From positions 1 to 39,540 of IMG/VR virus record IMGVR_UViG_3300025293_000011: DNA of 39,540 nucleotides, one strand, 5' to 3'. Made by a program: the position numbers and the translations under genes. This document shows positions 25,321-33,793 of this stretch, piece after piece (the stretch's first letter is position 1; each line of letters begins with the position of its first letter). The notes below the pieces were generated by a model. That model ran no database searches. It was not told where the DNA came from and saw only the letters and a program-made list of their open reading frames with translations. This DNA is from a virus.

Positions 25321-25605
25321 TCAGCCCAGTCCCTGGGCGATGCGGCGCGCGCGGTTGCCCCAGTTCTGGATCGCGCGCCCCATGGTGCCGCGGGTGCCGA
25401 CCTCGAGCTTGGCGATCTTCACGTAGATCCGCCCCTCGGACGTCTCGCGCGATTTCATGCCCTCTTCGGTTTCAAGCCGGTGGATCAGGTCCGTCCGACC
25501 GGGATCGGGGAACCCCGAAATCAAGTCAGCGATGCGCCTCAGCTCATCGGTGTCGTATTTGGGTTTCCGCTTAGCGGCGGGCTTCTTCTTGGTCGTTTCA
25601 GCCAT
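25321..25605 (-). CDS. Small basic protein, function unknown
   Basis: A 94-aa protein with a Lys/Pro-rich start (KKKPAAKRKPK) and a helical body, ending RAIQNWGNRARRIAQGLG. A strong AAAGGAG ribosome site precedes ATG 25605. Its charge suggests contact with DNA or with an acidic partner protein. It belongs to the packaging and head gene group by position only. Confidence 0.7.
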   Translation of the reverse strand: MAETTKKKPAAKRKPKYDTDELRRIADLISGFPDPGRTDLIHRLETEEGMKSRETSEGRIYVKIAKLEVGTRGTMGRAIQNWGNRARRIAQGLG

Positions 25606-25623
25606 GGGATCGGCTCCTTTCGG

Positions 25624-25929
25624 TCAGAGGGAAAGACAGCCGGCGCAGAACAGCACCAGCGATACGATGGGCATGACGCCCTGAAGGGTCACCACGGCCC
25701 GCGTCTCGGCGATCGCGGCGTCAGGATCGGCGATCAGGAACATGCCAATGGCCCAGCTGATCGCCAGCGCGACCGCGGCCGCGATCAGTCCGCAGATGAA
25801 CCAAAGGTTCACGCTGTCGCCGAGGTTGCCGATGATCGCCATGAAGGCGTTCAGCAGAACCAGCCCCTCGATCGCGAAGGCTCCCAGCCGCTGCACCGCG
25901 CGCGCCTGGATCTTCTGATAGTCGGTCAT
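25624..25929 (-). CDS. Three-TM membrane protein in the packaging module
   Basis: A 101-aa protein with three hydrophobic segments at about 17-35, 43-66 and 82-101 and an extra-membrane ADPDAAIAETR loop. It is holin-like in size and topology but sits between terminase and portal genes, far from the lysis genes. ATG 25929 follows GGAGGGATGCA and overlaps the terminase stop as ATGA. Function unknown; a second lysis or superinfection role is possible. Confidence 0.7.
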   Translation of the reverse strand: MTDYQKIQARAVQRLGAFAIEGLVLLNAFMAIIGNLGDSVNLWFICGLIAAAVALAISWAIGMFLIADPDAAIAETRAVVTLQGVMPIVSLVLFCAGCLSL

Positions 25930-27740
25930 TGCATCCCTCCGTAGGGGCTCAGGACATCCCAGCTGGTGGTCAGGCCGCCCTGGGACTTCGGCGGTCGGCG
26001 GCTGCCGGGCATCTGCCCGGCCTCGCCCTCGCGGCGGCGCTTGTCGTCCAGCCGCGACATGTAGGGACTGATCCCATCGGCCCGGTGCGCGGAAAGCAGC
26101 AGGTACTGCACCGCGTCCATGACGTTGGCCTCGGTCAGCTGCTTGTTCGGGACCTTGCGCTTGTCGCCGTTCCGGTCGACCTCTTCGGTCCAGACGTACC
26201 GGGCCTCGAACCCGCGGATCAGGAATTTGCAGCTAGGATCGATCAGCAGCCCGGGCTCGCCGGCCTCGAGCGGCGCCTCGAGGGCCGCGCGCACGGCCTC
26301 GAGGCGCGGCTGGATCCGGTTCGTGCCGATCCGCTGCGGCCGGATGTGGAAGCCCGCTGCGCGCCCGACCATCAAGTTCCAGGTGGCGTTTTCGTCGGCG
26401 GCCTGGCTGGCGCCGTGCTCGCCCGCCATGTCGCCCCAGCCGGCCTCGATCCGGCCGTTCGGGCAGCGTTCGTCCAGGAGCTCGGACAGCCGCGTCCCGA
26501 ACACATGGGCAAACAGCCGCTCCCGCGGGAAATGCAGCTCGGCCAGGATGCGCCATCGCCAGAAGCCGGCCGGCTGCGCAATGACAGCCGCACCCTTGAA
26601 GCCCTGGTCGAGACCGATCCGGATCGGCAGCTGCGGATCGAAGGGGATCGTCTCACTGGCCACGTGGATCCGGCGCTGGAACTCGCGGCCGAACACCGGC
26701 TCGCCGGCCTTCAGGTAAACGACCTTGTTGTAGACCAGCCGGTCGATCATGTCGCCGCGGCCGGCCAGGCGCATGGACGCGATCTGGCGGCCGTAATAGC
26801 TGGGCGACAGGTTCTGCACGTTCTCGCAGCCCTGCTCGCCGTAGCCTGGCTGGCGATAGAAGCTGATCCGGATGGGCTTCGCACCTTCAGGCAGCGCGGC
26901 GGTCAGCTCGGCCGCCATGCGATTGCGTTCGTCCTCGTCGTGGTAGACCCGGAAGGTCCAGTTGTCCTCGTCGGGCGCGTTGAAGTCGCAGCAGATCTGA
27001 CCGTAGCTGCGCAGGATATCCGCCAGCCCGGCGAAGTGTTCGCGCGACGGGTAGCGGTCGATCCGGCCAATGCCCACCGTCAGGATGTCGACCGGCATGG
27101 TATCGGCTTCGTTCAGGACGATATCGGTGGTCTGAACGCCCCGCATCGATGCGATAACGTCGTCGCCGAAGGCCATGAACTTGGCCGTGAACTCGATGGG
27201 CCCGTGCTCGTCCTCGAACTGGATCACGTGGGTCACCGGATCGCCGCGGCCGCCAGACCAGGTCCCGAGGCTTTTCGGGAAAGTCTCGAGGTATGACGGG
27301 ATCGTCGTCGACCACAGCTGGCGGTAGGTCTCGCGAATGAACAGGACCTTGTAGCGCCGCACGCCGTCGACGGTGGACCGGGGCATCATGATCGCCCGGC
27401 GCCGGCGGGACTTCATCAGCGTCGTCGTCTTCCCCGAGCCCACCGGGCCCTGGATCCCGATCACGTCGTCGTCGGACCAGTAGAAGTTTTCCGCGATCGG
27501 GCCAGGGAAGGTGCTGTCGTCGATCCGATCAAAATCGGCCTCATCTGCGAACTTGCGCCCCAAGGCGCTTTCGTCCAAGCTCTCGATTGCCTCTTTCGCC
27601 AACAGCCCTTCCAGCTGCGCGCCCATGCTCCCCGTGTCCGCACCCATGCGGCCAGCGGGTGTTGATCCCCCCCACCCCTCGTTCGGGGCGGTCCAGAGGC
27701 CCCCCTGACCCCCGACCCGTCGTCCCAAGGTTACGCTCAT
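25926..27740 (-). CDS. terL: Terminase large subunit (T7-like)
   Basis: A 604-aa packaging motor. The Walker A motif GPVGSGKT is at residues 98-105, the Walker B-like DIVLNEAD at 206-213, and the nuclease domain begins near RIGLDQG with Asp378. A long N-terminal linker (residues 1-50) rich in Gly precedes the ATPase. The family cuts concatemeric DNA and drives it into the prohead through the portal. ATG 27740 was preferred to an in-frame GTG 6 bases upstream because it gives the ATGA overlap and better spacing from an AGG. Confidence 0.92.
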   Translation of the reverse strand: MSVTLGRRVGGQGGLWTAPNEGWGGSTPAGRMGADTGSMGAQLEGLLAKEAIESLDESALGRKFADEADFDRIDDSTFPGPIAENFYWSDDDVIGIQGPVGSGKTTTLMKSRRRRAIMMPRSTVDGVRRYKVLFIRETYRQLWSTTIPSYLETFPKSLGTWSGGRGDPVTHVIQFEDEHGPIEFTAKFMAFGDDVIASMRGVQTTDIVLNEADTMPVDILTVGIGRIDRYPSREHFAGLADILRSYGQICCDFNAPDEDNWTFRVYHDEDERNRMAAELTAALPEGAKPIRISFYRQPGYGEQGCENVQNLSPSYYGRQIASMRLAGRGDMIDRLVYNKVVYLKAGEPVFGREFQRRIHVASETIPFDPQLPIRIGLDQGFKGAAVIAQPAGFWRWRILAELHFPRERLFAHVFGTRLSELLDERCPNGRIEAGWGDMAGEHGASQAADENATWNLMVGRAAGFHIRPQRIGTNRIQPRLEAVRAALEAPLEAGEPGLLIDPSCKFLIRGFEARYVWTEEVDRNGDKRKVPNKQLTEANVMDAVQYLLLSAHRADGISPYMSRLDDKRRREGEAGQMPGSRRPPKSQGGLTTSWDVLSPYGGMQ

Positions 27741-27949
27741 GGCCACACCTGCGGGTCGGCCGAAACGCTGTATGGGGTCACACAGGGGGGCATAGGGCCA
27801 GGGGCGGCGACGCCCCCCCGGGGGGTCACGCGCGCGCGCGCCTGGCGCGCCTGGTGCGCGCGATCGAGGCCGCGCGCGTCCGTCTCCGGTTGATTTTCGA
27901 TCAACTGGGCTGGGGCCGTTTGGCCCTTATTTTGCTGGGCTTTCGTCAC
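27737..27949 (-). CDS. Small protein between the terminase subunits
   Basis: A 70-aa frame from GTG 27949, overlapping the small terminase stop as GTGA and the large terminase start as ATGA. Overlaps at both ends argue that it is translated. Its DNA is extreme: a C7G6 run (27813-27825), six CG repeats (27829-27840) and a GGCGCGCC palindrome. The protein is Ala/Arg/Pro-rich with no recognisable domain. The DNA may matter more than the protein, for example as a packaging site. Confidence 0.55.
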   Translation of the reverse strand: MTKAQQNKGQTAPAQLIENQPETDARGLDRAHQARQARARVTPRGGVAAPGPMPPCVTPYSVSADPQVWP

Positions 27950-28599
27950 TCCGTCCGACCCTCGCTGTCCGACGCATCGGCGTCGTCTTCTCTAACCTGC
28001 TGATTTCGCTGCATTTCATGCGCCACGTCCGCCGGCATCATCCGACGGCTCGCCGGCGTCACGTCGCGGGCCCGATCGGCGGGATCGCCGGTGGGCTGCC
28101 GGGCCGTGAAGATGGCAACGGGCTGGGTCACGTGGACATCGGGCGTCACCTTGGGCGCGCCGTAGGGCATCAGCGCGTCGGAGGCGCGCAGCTGGGCCGT
28201 GTAGCACTGCTGGAAGACCTCGAGCCGCTTCGCCAGGCTCACGCGGTCGCGCTTGATCGTCCCGTCCTTCAGCTCGTCGGGCTCGGCACCGTGCCGCGCC
28301 CAGGACAGGATCCGCTCGGCCTGCTCCATGGCGGTGGCGATGGCGTCCTTGCCGGTGGTCAGGCCCGCGATTTCGGCCAGCTGCTGCTCGGGCAGGCGAT
28401 AGCCCTGGGCGGCCAGGAACTCGCGCAGCTGGCTCAGCTGCTTGCCCTTGCCGCGCGTCGGCCGGTCTCCCTGGTCCGCCGCGCCGCTGTCCTGCTCGTC
28501 GGGCAACAGCGACAGCTGCTCCTGCAGCGCCCGGTCGTGGTCGAGGCGTTCCGCCGCCTGCCGCGCCAGCGCCTGGTATTGCGTGTCACGACCGGGCAT
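27946..28599 (-). CDS. terS: Putative terminase small subunit
   Basis: A 217-aa protein directly upstream of the large terminase. Residues 45-95 form a helical region with FLAAQGYRLPEQQLAEIAGL, which could be a DNA-binding helix-turn-helix. A middle helix (SLAKRLEVFQQCYTAQLR) could be the oligomerisation part, and a charged flexible tail follows. Size and place fit a small terminase that recognises phage DNA; no exact family is named. ATG 28599 was chosen over a TTG one codon upstream. It is the first gene after the putative origin region. Confidence 0.68.
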   Translation of the reverse strand: MPGRDTQYQALARQAAERLDHDRALQEQLSLLPDEQDSGAADQGDRPTRGKGKQLSQLREFLAAQGYRLPEQQLAEIAGLTTGKDAIATAMEQAERILSWARHGAEPDELKDGTIKRDRVSLAKRLEVFQQCYTAQLRASDALMPYGAPKVTPDVHVTQPVAIFTARQPTGDPADRARDVTPASRRMMPADVAHEMQRNQQVREDDADASDSEGRTE

Positions 28600-29023
28600 C
28601 AAAATGCACCCTTTTCAACGATTACAAAGGCATAGCCAGCCGCCACGACAGTTTCGGCCGAGTGTCGTGGGCCTGTCGTGGGCCTTGTCGTGACCTTTCT
28701 TTCCATCTTTTCATAGAGATAAGAGAGAGCCACGACGCCACGACGCAGAAGACACGTTACCGCCATCGCGCGGGCGCGCGCATGCGCACACATGTGAGAG
28801 ACGCTGAAAACCTGTCGTGGTGTCGTGGATGCGAGGTAAAGCATTGATCTCGAACGATATTCGCCCACGACACGCCCACGACAACGGCGATAACGGCTGT
28901 CGTGGCGTCGTGGCCCCGAACCCACCGGCCAAAGGCCCAGATCCGCGAAAATATAGGCCTGCCCACGGGTGCGGGTGCGGACAAGGCGGCGCGATATCAG
29001 GGGGTTGCGGGCCATCGTGAGGG
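28600..29023. other. Putative replication origin region
   Basis: These 424 non-coding bases lie between the helicase and small terminase genes. They contain the octamer cluster listed separately and an AT-rich tract (about 28694-28729, CTTTCTTTCCATCTTTTCATAGAGATAAGAG-like) that could melt easily. The place beside the replication genes and the iterated sites suggest the origin. The region must also carry the mRNA leader or promoter for the late genes, but no clear -35/-10 pair is seen. Confidence 0.55.
28643..28913. repeat. Iteron-like cluster of TGTCGTGG octamers
   Basis: Twelve copies of TGTCGTGG or its complement, some with one changed end base, start at 28643(-), 28663(+), 28674(+), 28686(+), 28730(-), 28738(-), 28813(+), 28821(+), 28865(-), 28876(-), 28898(+) and 28906(+). 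Most lie in tandem pairs spaced 8, 11 or 12 bases, and the pairs alternate in orientation. Further copies at 29041, 29053 and 29069 run into the 3' end of the helicase gene. Spacing near one helical turn suggests cooperative protein binding. Confidence 0.85.
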
Positions 29024-30952
29024 TCAGCCTAAATCGTCGATGTCGTGGGGAAGGTCGTGACGCGCGGGCGTCGTGGCGTCTCGGCCGTCGCGGTCCATTG
29101 GGAAGGACAGAAGGCCGGGGATCGATGTGAAGGGCACGTAGTGGCCACGCGACGCGACGCCGGCGAGGGTCAGGGCCTTGGTGCGCTCGGCGCCGGTCAG
29201 GCGGCGCGCGGCCTGCGCCCAGACGCCGTTTTCCCAGGCGCTGCCCTCGAAGAGCCGGCACAGGCCGCTGAACGGCTTGTTCGGCAGGAACAGCTGCGCC
29301 GCTTCGCGCTCGCCCTGGACGCGAAGGCCGATCTTGGCCAGGTGGCCGTTGGCGGCCTTGGCCTTGTCGCGGGCGTCGAGGTCGTCGGTGAACAGCTGGC
29401 GCGGCGCGCCGGGCAGCATGGCGGCCGCCATAACCCATTGTGCCACGGTGAACTGCTCGCCGCGCCGGTACGGATCGAAATACTGCGACAGCAGCCAGGT
29501 CAGCATGTCCTCGGCATTGCTGCCGACTTCTGTACTGTCCTCGACGATAACGCGCGCCATCTTGGCCGCCCAGTTGTCCAGGACATCCTGCTGGGGCAGC
29601 TCGGCGCTGTGGGCCATGTCGGCCATGGCCAGGACGGTGGCGTAGTTGTCGGCCGCGCGGCCGGTCTGCTCGTGACGGGCCAGCGCCGCGCGCCACAGGT
29701 CCAAGCGCGCGTCCCAGGTGGGCCAGCCGTCGATCAGGCGCTGTCGCAGCCTGGCGCCCAGCGTGCGCAGCCGGCGCGGGTTCAGATCGGGTTTCGGCGC
29801 GCCCTGGGGCAGCCGGTCCAGGTCCAGTAGGATCAGGCGGGATCGGTCCTGCGACGGCATGTCGGGCACCAGGATCGAGCTGAACAGGAAACAGCTGTAA
29901 GCGTTCGACTGGTAGCCTTTCTGGTCCGACGATCCGCGGAAGATCTGGCCGCCCGATGCGGCGCGGCGCGCGAGCTCGATGACGGCACGCGTCTTGCGCG
30001 GGTTTTCGGGATCCGGCTCGAACTCGTCGATCGCCACGGGCAGGCTCGAGAAGCCTACGACCGACCGGATCCCGGCCTCGGTGGCGTCGCTGGCCTGTTT
30101 CAGGCCCGTCTCGCCACCGTGCAGGTAGGACAGCAGCTGCTGGAACGATGACTTGCCGGTAGCCTGGTCGCCGGTCAGCCAGCCGACGGGCCGCCAGCTG
30201 AGCGCACCGCCCAGCATCTGGGCGCAGATCAGACCCAGCGCCAGGTGCGCGTCGACATCCGGCCGTCGCCAATTCCAGGTCTCGATCAGCTCGGCGATGG
30301 TTGCGGCTGCATCGGTGCGCCCGGTGGATGCGTCGCCCCGCGGGGTGCGGGGCGCGGCCGAGTAGACCTTGCCCTGGTAGACGCCCGGCGGCATCCACTG
30401 GCCGCCGATCAGGACCTCGTCGCCGGCATGCAGCACCAGGTTGCCGTCATCGTCCGTCCAGGCACCGGTGCCGCGCACGGCGCCAGTCGGATCCCACACG
30501 CCGCACTCGTCGCAGGCGGCCATCATGATCGAGCTCGTCACCTGGGCGTCGAAGGCATTGCGCCGGGGGACGCCGTCTTTTCCGTAGCTCGGGAAGTGAT
30601 GGGCCAGCAGCGCCAGGCGCCCGCCGAAAAGTGACAGGATCTTCTGGTTGTCGTGCTTGGTGACGGCCCTCAGCTGGCCACGGACGTCCAGGTACCAGCA
30701 GGCATCGCCGTTGACCCCAAGAGGTATGACCGGGCACCCGTCGAAAATCGTGCCATGCGCTCGTCCACGACCGCGCTCACCGCCGCCGTCACTGCAGGAT
30801 GGATCGGCCTCGGCATCGTTCGGCCGAGCGCCTTCATTTGTTCGAGCGTCATCGCTCGGCCGTCCGCTGTCATCATTCCGACCATCGGGGATCTCCTCGG
30901 GTGCGTTGCGCAGCTCTTCTGCGAGTTGGCTCAGTGGGGCGGTGTCGGTCAT
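29024..30952 (-). CDS. Replicative helicase-like ATPase
   Basis: A 642-aa protein. The first 65 residues are acidic and disordered. Residues about 66-200 form an N-terminal domain with four cysteines. An AAA-type/SF3-like ATPase core has Walker A GDQATGKS at 261-268 and a Walker B-like LPVAIDEFE at 304-312; FSSILVPDMPSQDRSRL follows with a likely arginine finger. The helical C-terminus runs to the stop. With the TOPRIM primase encoded upstream, it is inferred to unwind phage DNA. ATG 30952 overlaps its upstream gene as ATGA. Its last codons lie in the iteron-like repeats. Confidence 0.8.
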   Translation of the reverse strand: MTDTAPLSQLAEELRNAPEEIPDGRNDDSGRPSDDARTNEGARPNDAEADPSCSDGGGERGRGRAHGTIFDGCPVIPLGVNGDACWYLDVRGQLRAVTKHDNQKILSLFGGRLALLAHHFPSYGKDGVPRRNAFDAQVTSSIMMAACDECGVWDPTGAVRGTGAWTDDDGNLVLHAGDEVLIGGQWMPPGVYQGKVYSAAPRTPRGDASTGRTDAAATIAELIETWNWRRPDVDAHLALGLICAQMLGGALSWRPVGWLTGDQATGKSSFQQLLSYLHGGETGLKQASDATEAGIRSVVGFSSLPVAIDEFEPDPENPRKTRAVIELARRAASGGQIFRGSSDQKGYQSNAYSCFLFSSILVPDMPSQDRSRLILLDLDRLPQGAPKPDLNPRRLRTLGARLRQRLIDGWPTWDARLDLWRAALARHEQTGRAADNYATVLAMADMAHSAELPQQDVLDNWAAKMARVIVEDSTEVGSNAEDMLTWLLSQYFDPYRRGEQFTVAQWVMAAAMLPGAPRQLFTDDLDARDKAKAANGHLAKIGLRVQGEREAAQLFLPNKPFSGLCRLFEGSAWENGVWAQAARRLTGAERTKALTLAGVASRGHYVPFTSIPGLLSFPMDRDGRDATTPARHDLPHDIDDLG

Positions 30953-31260
30953 CCTCGGGGCCACCTGCGGTCATACTTGTCGATCGCGGCGATCAGCAGG
31001 GCGGCGGCGCGCACCATGTTTTCGCGGGGGCCGCGCGGCTTCCACCACTTGAAAGCGAAGGGCCAAACGTTGGCTGCGATGCCCGGCCGTGCGAGACCGC
31101 CGGCCGCCAGGGCATAGCTCGCGGCCGCCATGGGCAGCGCGCGCTCATCGTGATTGTCGTCGTGGCCATCGTCGAAGCCCTCGACGAACAACTGCCGATC
31201 GCGCTCGGTCAGCACATCAACGGCGCCGCGGCTTAGATCTTTCGTGTCGATAATGCTCAT
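30949..31260 (-). CDS. Conserved phage early protein (WPFxxKWWKP type)
   Basis: A 103-aa protein with the pattern ALPMAAASYALAA in the middle, then WPFAFKWWKPRGPRENMVRAAALLIAAIDKYDRR. This pattern recurs in small early proteins of many unrelated temperate phages, whose function is unknown. ATGA overlaps at both ends place it between the helicase and the small protein gene upstream. Confidence 0.75.
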   Translation of the reverse strand: MSIIDTKDLSRGAVDVLTERDRQLFVEGFDDGHDDNHDERALPMAAASYALAAGGLARPGIAANVWPFAFKWWKPRGPRENMVRAAALLIAAIDKYDRRWPRG

Positions 31261-31481
31261 CTGCGCCTCGGCGATTTCGTGATGCGCTTCGACCCTTCCA
31301 GGACCGCTTCCGCGTCCCAGATCTGGATGCCGTAAGCCGTCAAAACGCCTGCCACGGCGGGCTGAAGCGCATGGCAGAAGGTCAGCTCGTCAGCTCTGCT
31401 GCAGGCGCAATTATCCCTGCCGTTCTGCGAAATGCAGATGCTGCGAGCTGCGCCAGCCATGCCGAGCCGATCATTGATCAT
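31257..31481 (-). CDS. Small cysteine-containing early protein, function unknown
   Basis: A 74-aa protein with four cysteines in its first 40 residues (SICIS, NCACS, TFCHA), possibly a metal-binding knuckle, and a helical end. ATGA overlaps at both ends show that it is part of the replication operon. A later in-frame ATG (31460) is possible. No family is recognised. Confidence 0.65.
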   Translation of the reverse strand: MINDRLGMAGAARSICISQNGRDNCACSRADELTFCHALQPAVAGVLTAYGIQIWDAEAVLEGSKRITKSPRRR

Positions 31482-32641
31482 GCCGCGCCCTCGCCCATGG
31501 CCACCACGCCGCCGGCGCCGGCTGCGCGCAGCGCGTCGTTCAGGTCCTTGCCGCCCTGCCCGTTCTGCCAGACGGCGACGGCGCGTCCTTGGTTGAGAAA
31601 CGCACGGCGCGCACGCTCGAGCTGCTTTTGCGCCTGCTCGCCTTCGTCGCGATCGGCAATCAGCGTCACGCGGGTCACCGCCGGCGGCAGCACCACGTTG
31701 GCCAGGTTGCCCAGGCTGATCGCGGCCAGGACCCTATCCTCGGGCACGACCAGGGCGCAGCTCAGCGCGTCCTCGATGCCCTCGGCGATGAACACACGGG
31801 TGCCGTGCGGCGCATCCTTCAGGCTCGGCGGTTGACCACCGCGCGGGCCGGCGCGGGTTCCGCGCCAGACATGGATCGCGCCACCGCCATACATGCCCAG
31901 GACTTTCTTGGCATTCGGCACCGGTGCCTTGTCCCAGCGGCCGTCGGATCCCAGCGCCAGATAGGTTCGGTGGCAGGCGACGACCTGGCCCTTCGCGTCC
32001 ACCACCGGGGCCACCATCGCGGGATAGCTGCCCTCGATCACCTCGCCGGTTTCGGGATCGGTGTGGCTGTAGAAGCAATCGCGCAGATAGCGCAGCACGC
32101 GGATCCGGCGCGGAAGACGCGCCAGGTCGATGCCGCGCCGGTCGCGCAGATACTGGCCGACGGGTGTGCCCTCAATGCCGTCGACGCCCGAAAGCCACAG
32201 GGCCTTGGCCTGCCGGGCGCGGCGATCCGCGCGCTCGCGCTCGTTGCGCTCGGCCTGGGCGCGGCGTTCCTTCGCCTCGGCCGCGGCGCGTTCCCGCTGG
32301 GCGCGGGTGGCAGGATCCACCGTCTCGAGCCCCAGGAACGCCCGGGCCTCGCGCAGCGCGCCGGCCAGGTCGCAGTTCAGATGCAGCTGGATCAGATCCA
32401 GAAGGTCACCGCCCTGCCCCGTTGCGTGGTCATGGAACCGGCCGGCATAGGGTCCGGACAGGTTCACATAGAAGCTGCCGACATTGCGATCGACGCGGCC
32501 GGGGTTCAGCGTGAAATACTTGCCCTTGTCGGTGTAGCTGCCAGGCGCGGCCGGCGCGTAGGTCTGCGCGACCCGGTCCACCTGGGCCAGGAGCATATGC
32601 TTGATGTCGTCGATGCTGTGGGCGTAGCGGCGGTCAGACAC
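31478..32641 (-). CDS. DNA primase with TOPRIM domain
   Basis: A 387-aa protein. An N-terminal zinc-ribbon-like domain lacks the usual cysteines (residues 30-85, with AGRFHDHATGQGGDLLDLI). A long charged helix follows at 110-145. The TOPRIM domain has EGIEDAL at about 287-293 and the metal-binding LIADRDEGE at 327-335. It would lay down RNA primers for phage DNA synthesis with the adjacent helicase. The GTG start at 32641 is fixed by GGAGG five bases upstream and an 8-base overlap with the preceding gene; an ATG 21 bases further up has no ribosome site. Confidence 0.85.
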   Translation of the reverse strand: MSDRRYAHSIDDIKHMLLAQVDRVAQTYAPAAPGSYTDKGKYFTLNPGRVDRNVGSFYVNLSGPYAGRFHDHATGQGGDLLDLIQLHLNCDLAGALREARAFLGLETVDPATRAQRERAAAEAKERRAQAERNERERADRRARQAKALWLSGVDGIEGTPVGQYLRDRRGIDLARLPRRIRVLRYLRDCFYSHTDPETGEVIEGSYPAMVAPVVDAKGQVVACHRTYLALGSDGRWDKAPVPNAKKVLGMYGGGAIHVWRGTRAGPRGGQPPSLKDAPHGTRVFIAEGIEDALSCALVVPEDRVLAAISLGNLANVVLPPAVTRVTLIADRDEGEQAQKQLERARRAFLNQGRAVAVWQNGQGGKDLNDALRAAGAGGVVAMGEGAA

Positions 32642-33485
32642 TGACACCTCCGGACAGCGCATGCAGCACTGCGAAGGCCTCGTTCACGCTTTCGCTGGGG
32701 ACCAGCTCGCGACGTCGCTGCCGGACCTGGTCGACGCTACACCCGATCGCCGCTGCCATGGTCGCAGGGCTGGCCCGCTGGGTGACCAGGCGGACAAGAT
32801 CGCGGTCGAGCTCGTCCGACCAATTGAAGGGCAGCTCCCGCGGCGCATCGTCCGTGGTCTGGGTCTGATCCTTGACCACGGCGCCCGCTGCCTCGGCGTT
32901 GTGGTGGATGGCTTCACCGCCTTGGCCCGACCCGTTCCGGTCGGGTTTCGTCGCAGCGGCTTCCCCATCGCTCCCCTCGGTATGTCCCGACACAGGTGGT
33001 GCAGCGGCATCCGGAAGATCCGGCGTTGCTTCACGCTCCCACTGCGCCCTCATGCGCCTGATCTTGTAGTGCGTGCCTGGCACCGGACGCCCCAGCTGGG
33101 CCGCGATATCCTCGATCGAATGCCCCGCCAGGAACATCGTCTTGGCAGTGGCGAGCTCAGCTTCGGTCCAGCGCGCACCGGATTTCGGCGTGTCGACGCA
33201 TTGCGTCTCGGCGCTGGGATGAAGGGGCCCGGAAGATTGCTGCGCTTCCTCTGGCTCTGGGCGCGGGGGTGACAGCGGCCCCTTCATCGCAGCGCCGGGC
33301 AGCACGCCCGGCAGGGACAGGTCCAGCGTGATGACCAGGCCGTCGACCTTGACGTCAACGGTGACCCCGTCGTCCTCGATGTCAGCGATGAAATCCGACA
33401 CTTGGGACACGGCATGGCGGGCGCATTCCAGCGCTTCGATCTGCTCGACCAGGCTCCGTTCCATCGCGCGCAGATCCCCCTTCAT
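32634..33485 (-). CDS. DNA-binding protein with two SANT/Myb-like helix-turn-helix domains
   Basis: A 283-aa protein. The first domain is at about residues 104-147 (ARWTEAELATAKTMFLAG, then IEDIAAQLGR and THYKIRRMR). The second is at about 220-262 (FNWSDELDRDLVRLV, then MAAAIGCSVDQVRQRR). Both have the Trp-x2-Glu start and three-helix pattern of SANT/Myb or GcrA-like domains. A low-complexity Pro/Ala-rich stretch lies between them. It may be the regulator or initiator that recognises repeated sites such as the octamers at 28643-28913; this is inference from position. ATG 33485 overlaps its upstream neighbour as ATGA. Confidence 0.75.
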   Translation of the reverse strand: MKGDLRAMERSLVEQIEALECARHAVSQVSDFIADIEDDGVTVDVKVDGLVITLDLSLPGVLPGAAMKGPLSPPRPEPEEAQQSSGPLHPSAETQCVDTPKSGARWTEAELATAKTMFLAGHSIEDIAAQLGRPVPGTHYKIRRMRAQWEREATPDLPDAAAPPVSGHTEGSDGEAAATKPDRNGSGQGGEAIHHNAEAAGAVVKDQTQTTDDAPRELPFNWSDELDRDLVRLVTQRASPATMAAAIGCSVDQVRQRRRELVPSESVNEAFAVLHALSGGVSV

Positions 33486-33793
33486 GCCGCAGCCCCGCGC
33501 AGCGCGTCCAGGGCATGCCCGGTGCGCCAGGTCAGCACGGCCTCGAGGCGGGCGCGCACGGCGTATTCCGCATGGCACGCACCGCGCACGGATTGCCTGG
33601 CGCTCAGGAAATTCTCGGCCGCGGTAACCAGCGGCCCGACATACAGGTGCTGGGCATTCGCCTTTTTCACCGCATCGCGGACGATTTCGACCATCAGGTA
33701 CTCGTGCGGAGCCGGCCGCACGTGACTCACGAAGATCGCGGCCAGCGCGTTGATCAACACGTGATCGTTGGGTGTCAGGCGCAGTTCATCCAT
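33482..33793 (-). CDS. Small early protein, function unknown
   Basis: A 103-aa helical, soluble protein (DELRLTPNDHVLINALAA at the start, LEAVLTWRTGHALDALRG at the end). ATG 33793 overlaps the preceding gene by 8 bases and its stop overlaps the next gene by 4, as in the rest of this operon. No motif is recognised. Confidence 0.7.
   Translation of the reverse strand: MDELRLTPNDHVLINALAAIFVSHVRPAPHEYLMVEIVRDAVKKANAQHLYVGPLVTAAENFLSARQSVRGACHAEYAVRARLEAVLTWRTGHALDALRGAAA

Noticed and set aside
28599-30398. Long alternative frame overlapping the helicase gene and the octamer region
   Set aside because: The product is Arg/Gly/Pro-rich without motifs, whereas the overlapping frame has clear Walker A and B motifs and the ATGA start overlap.
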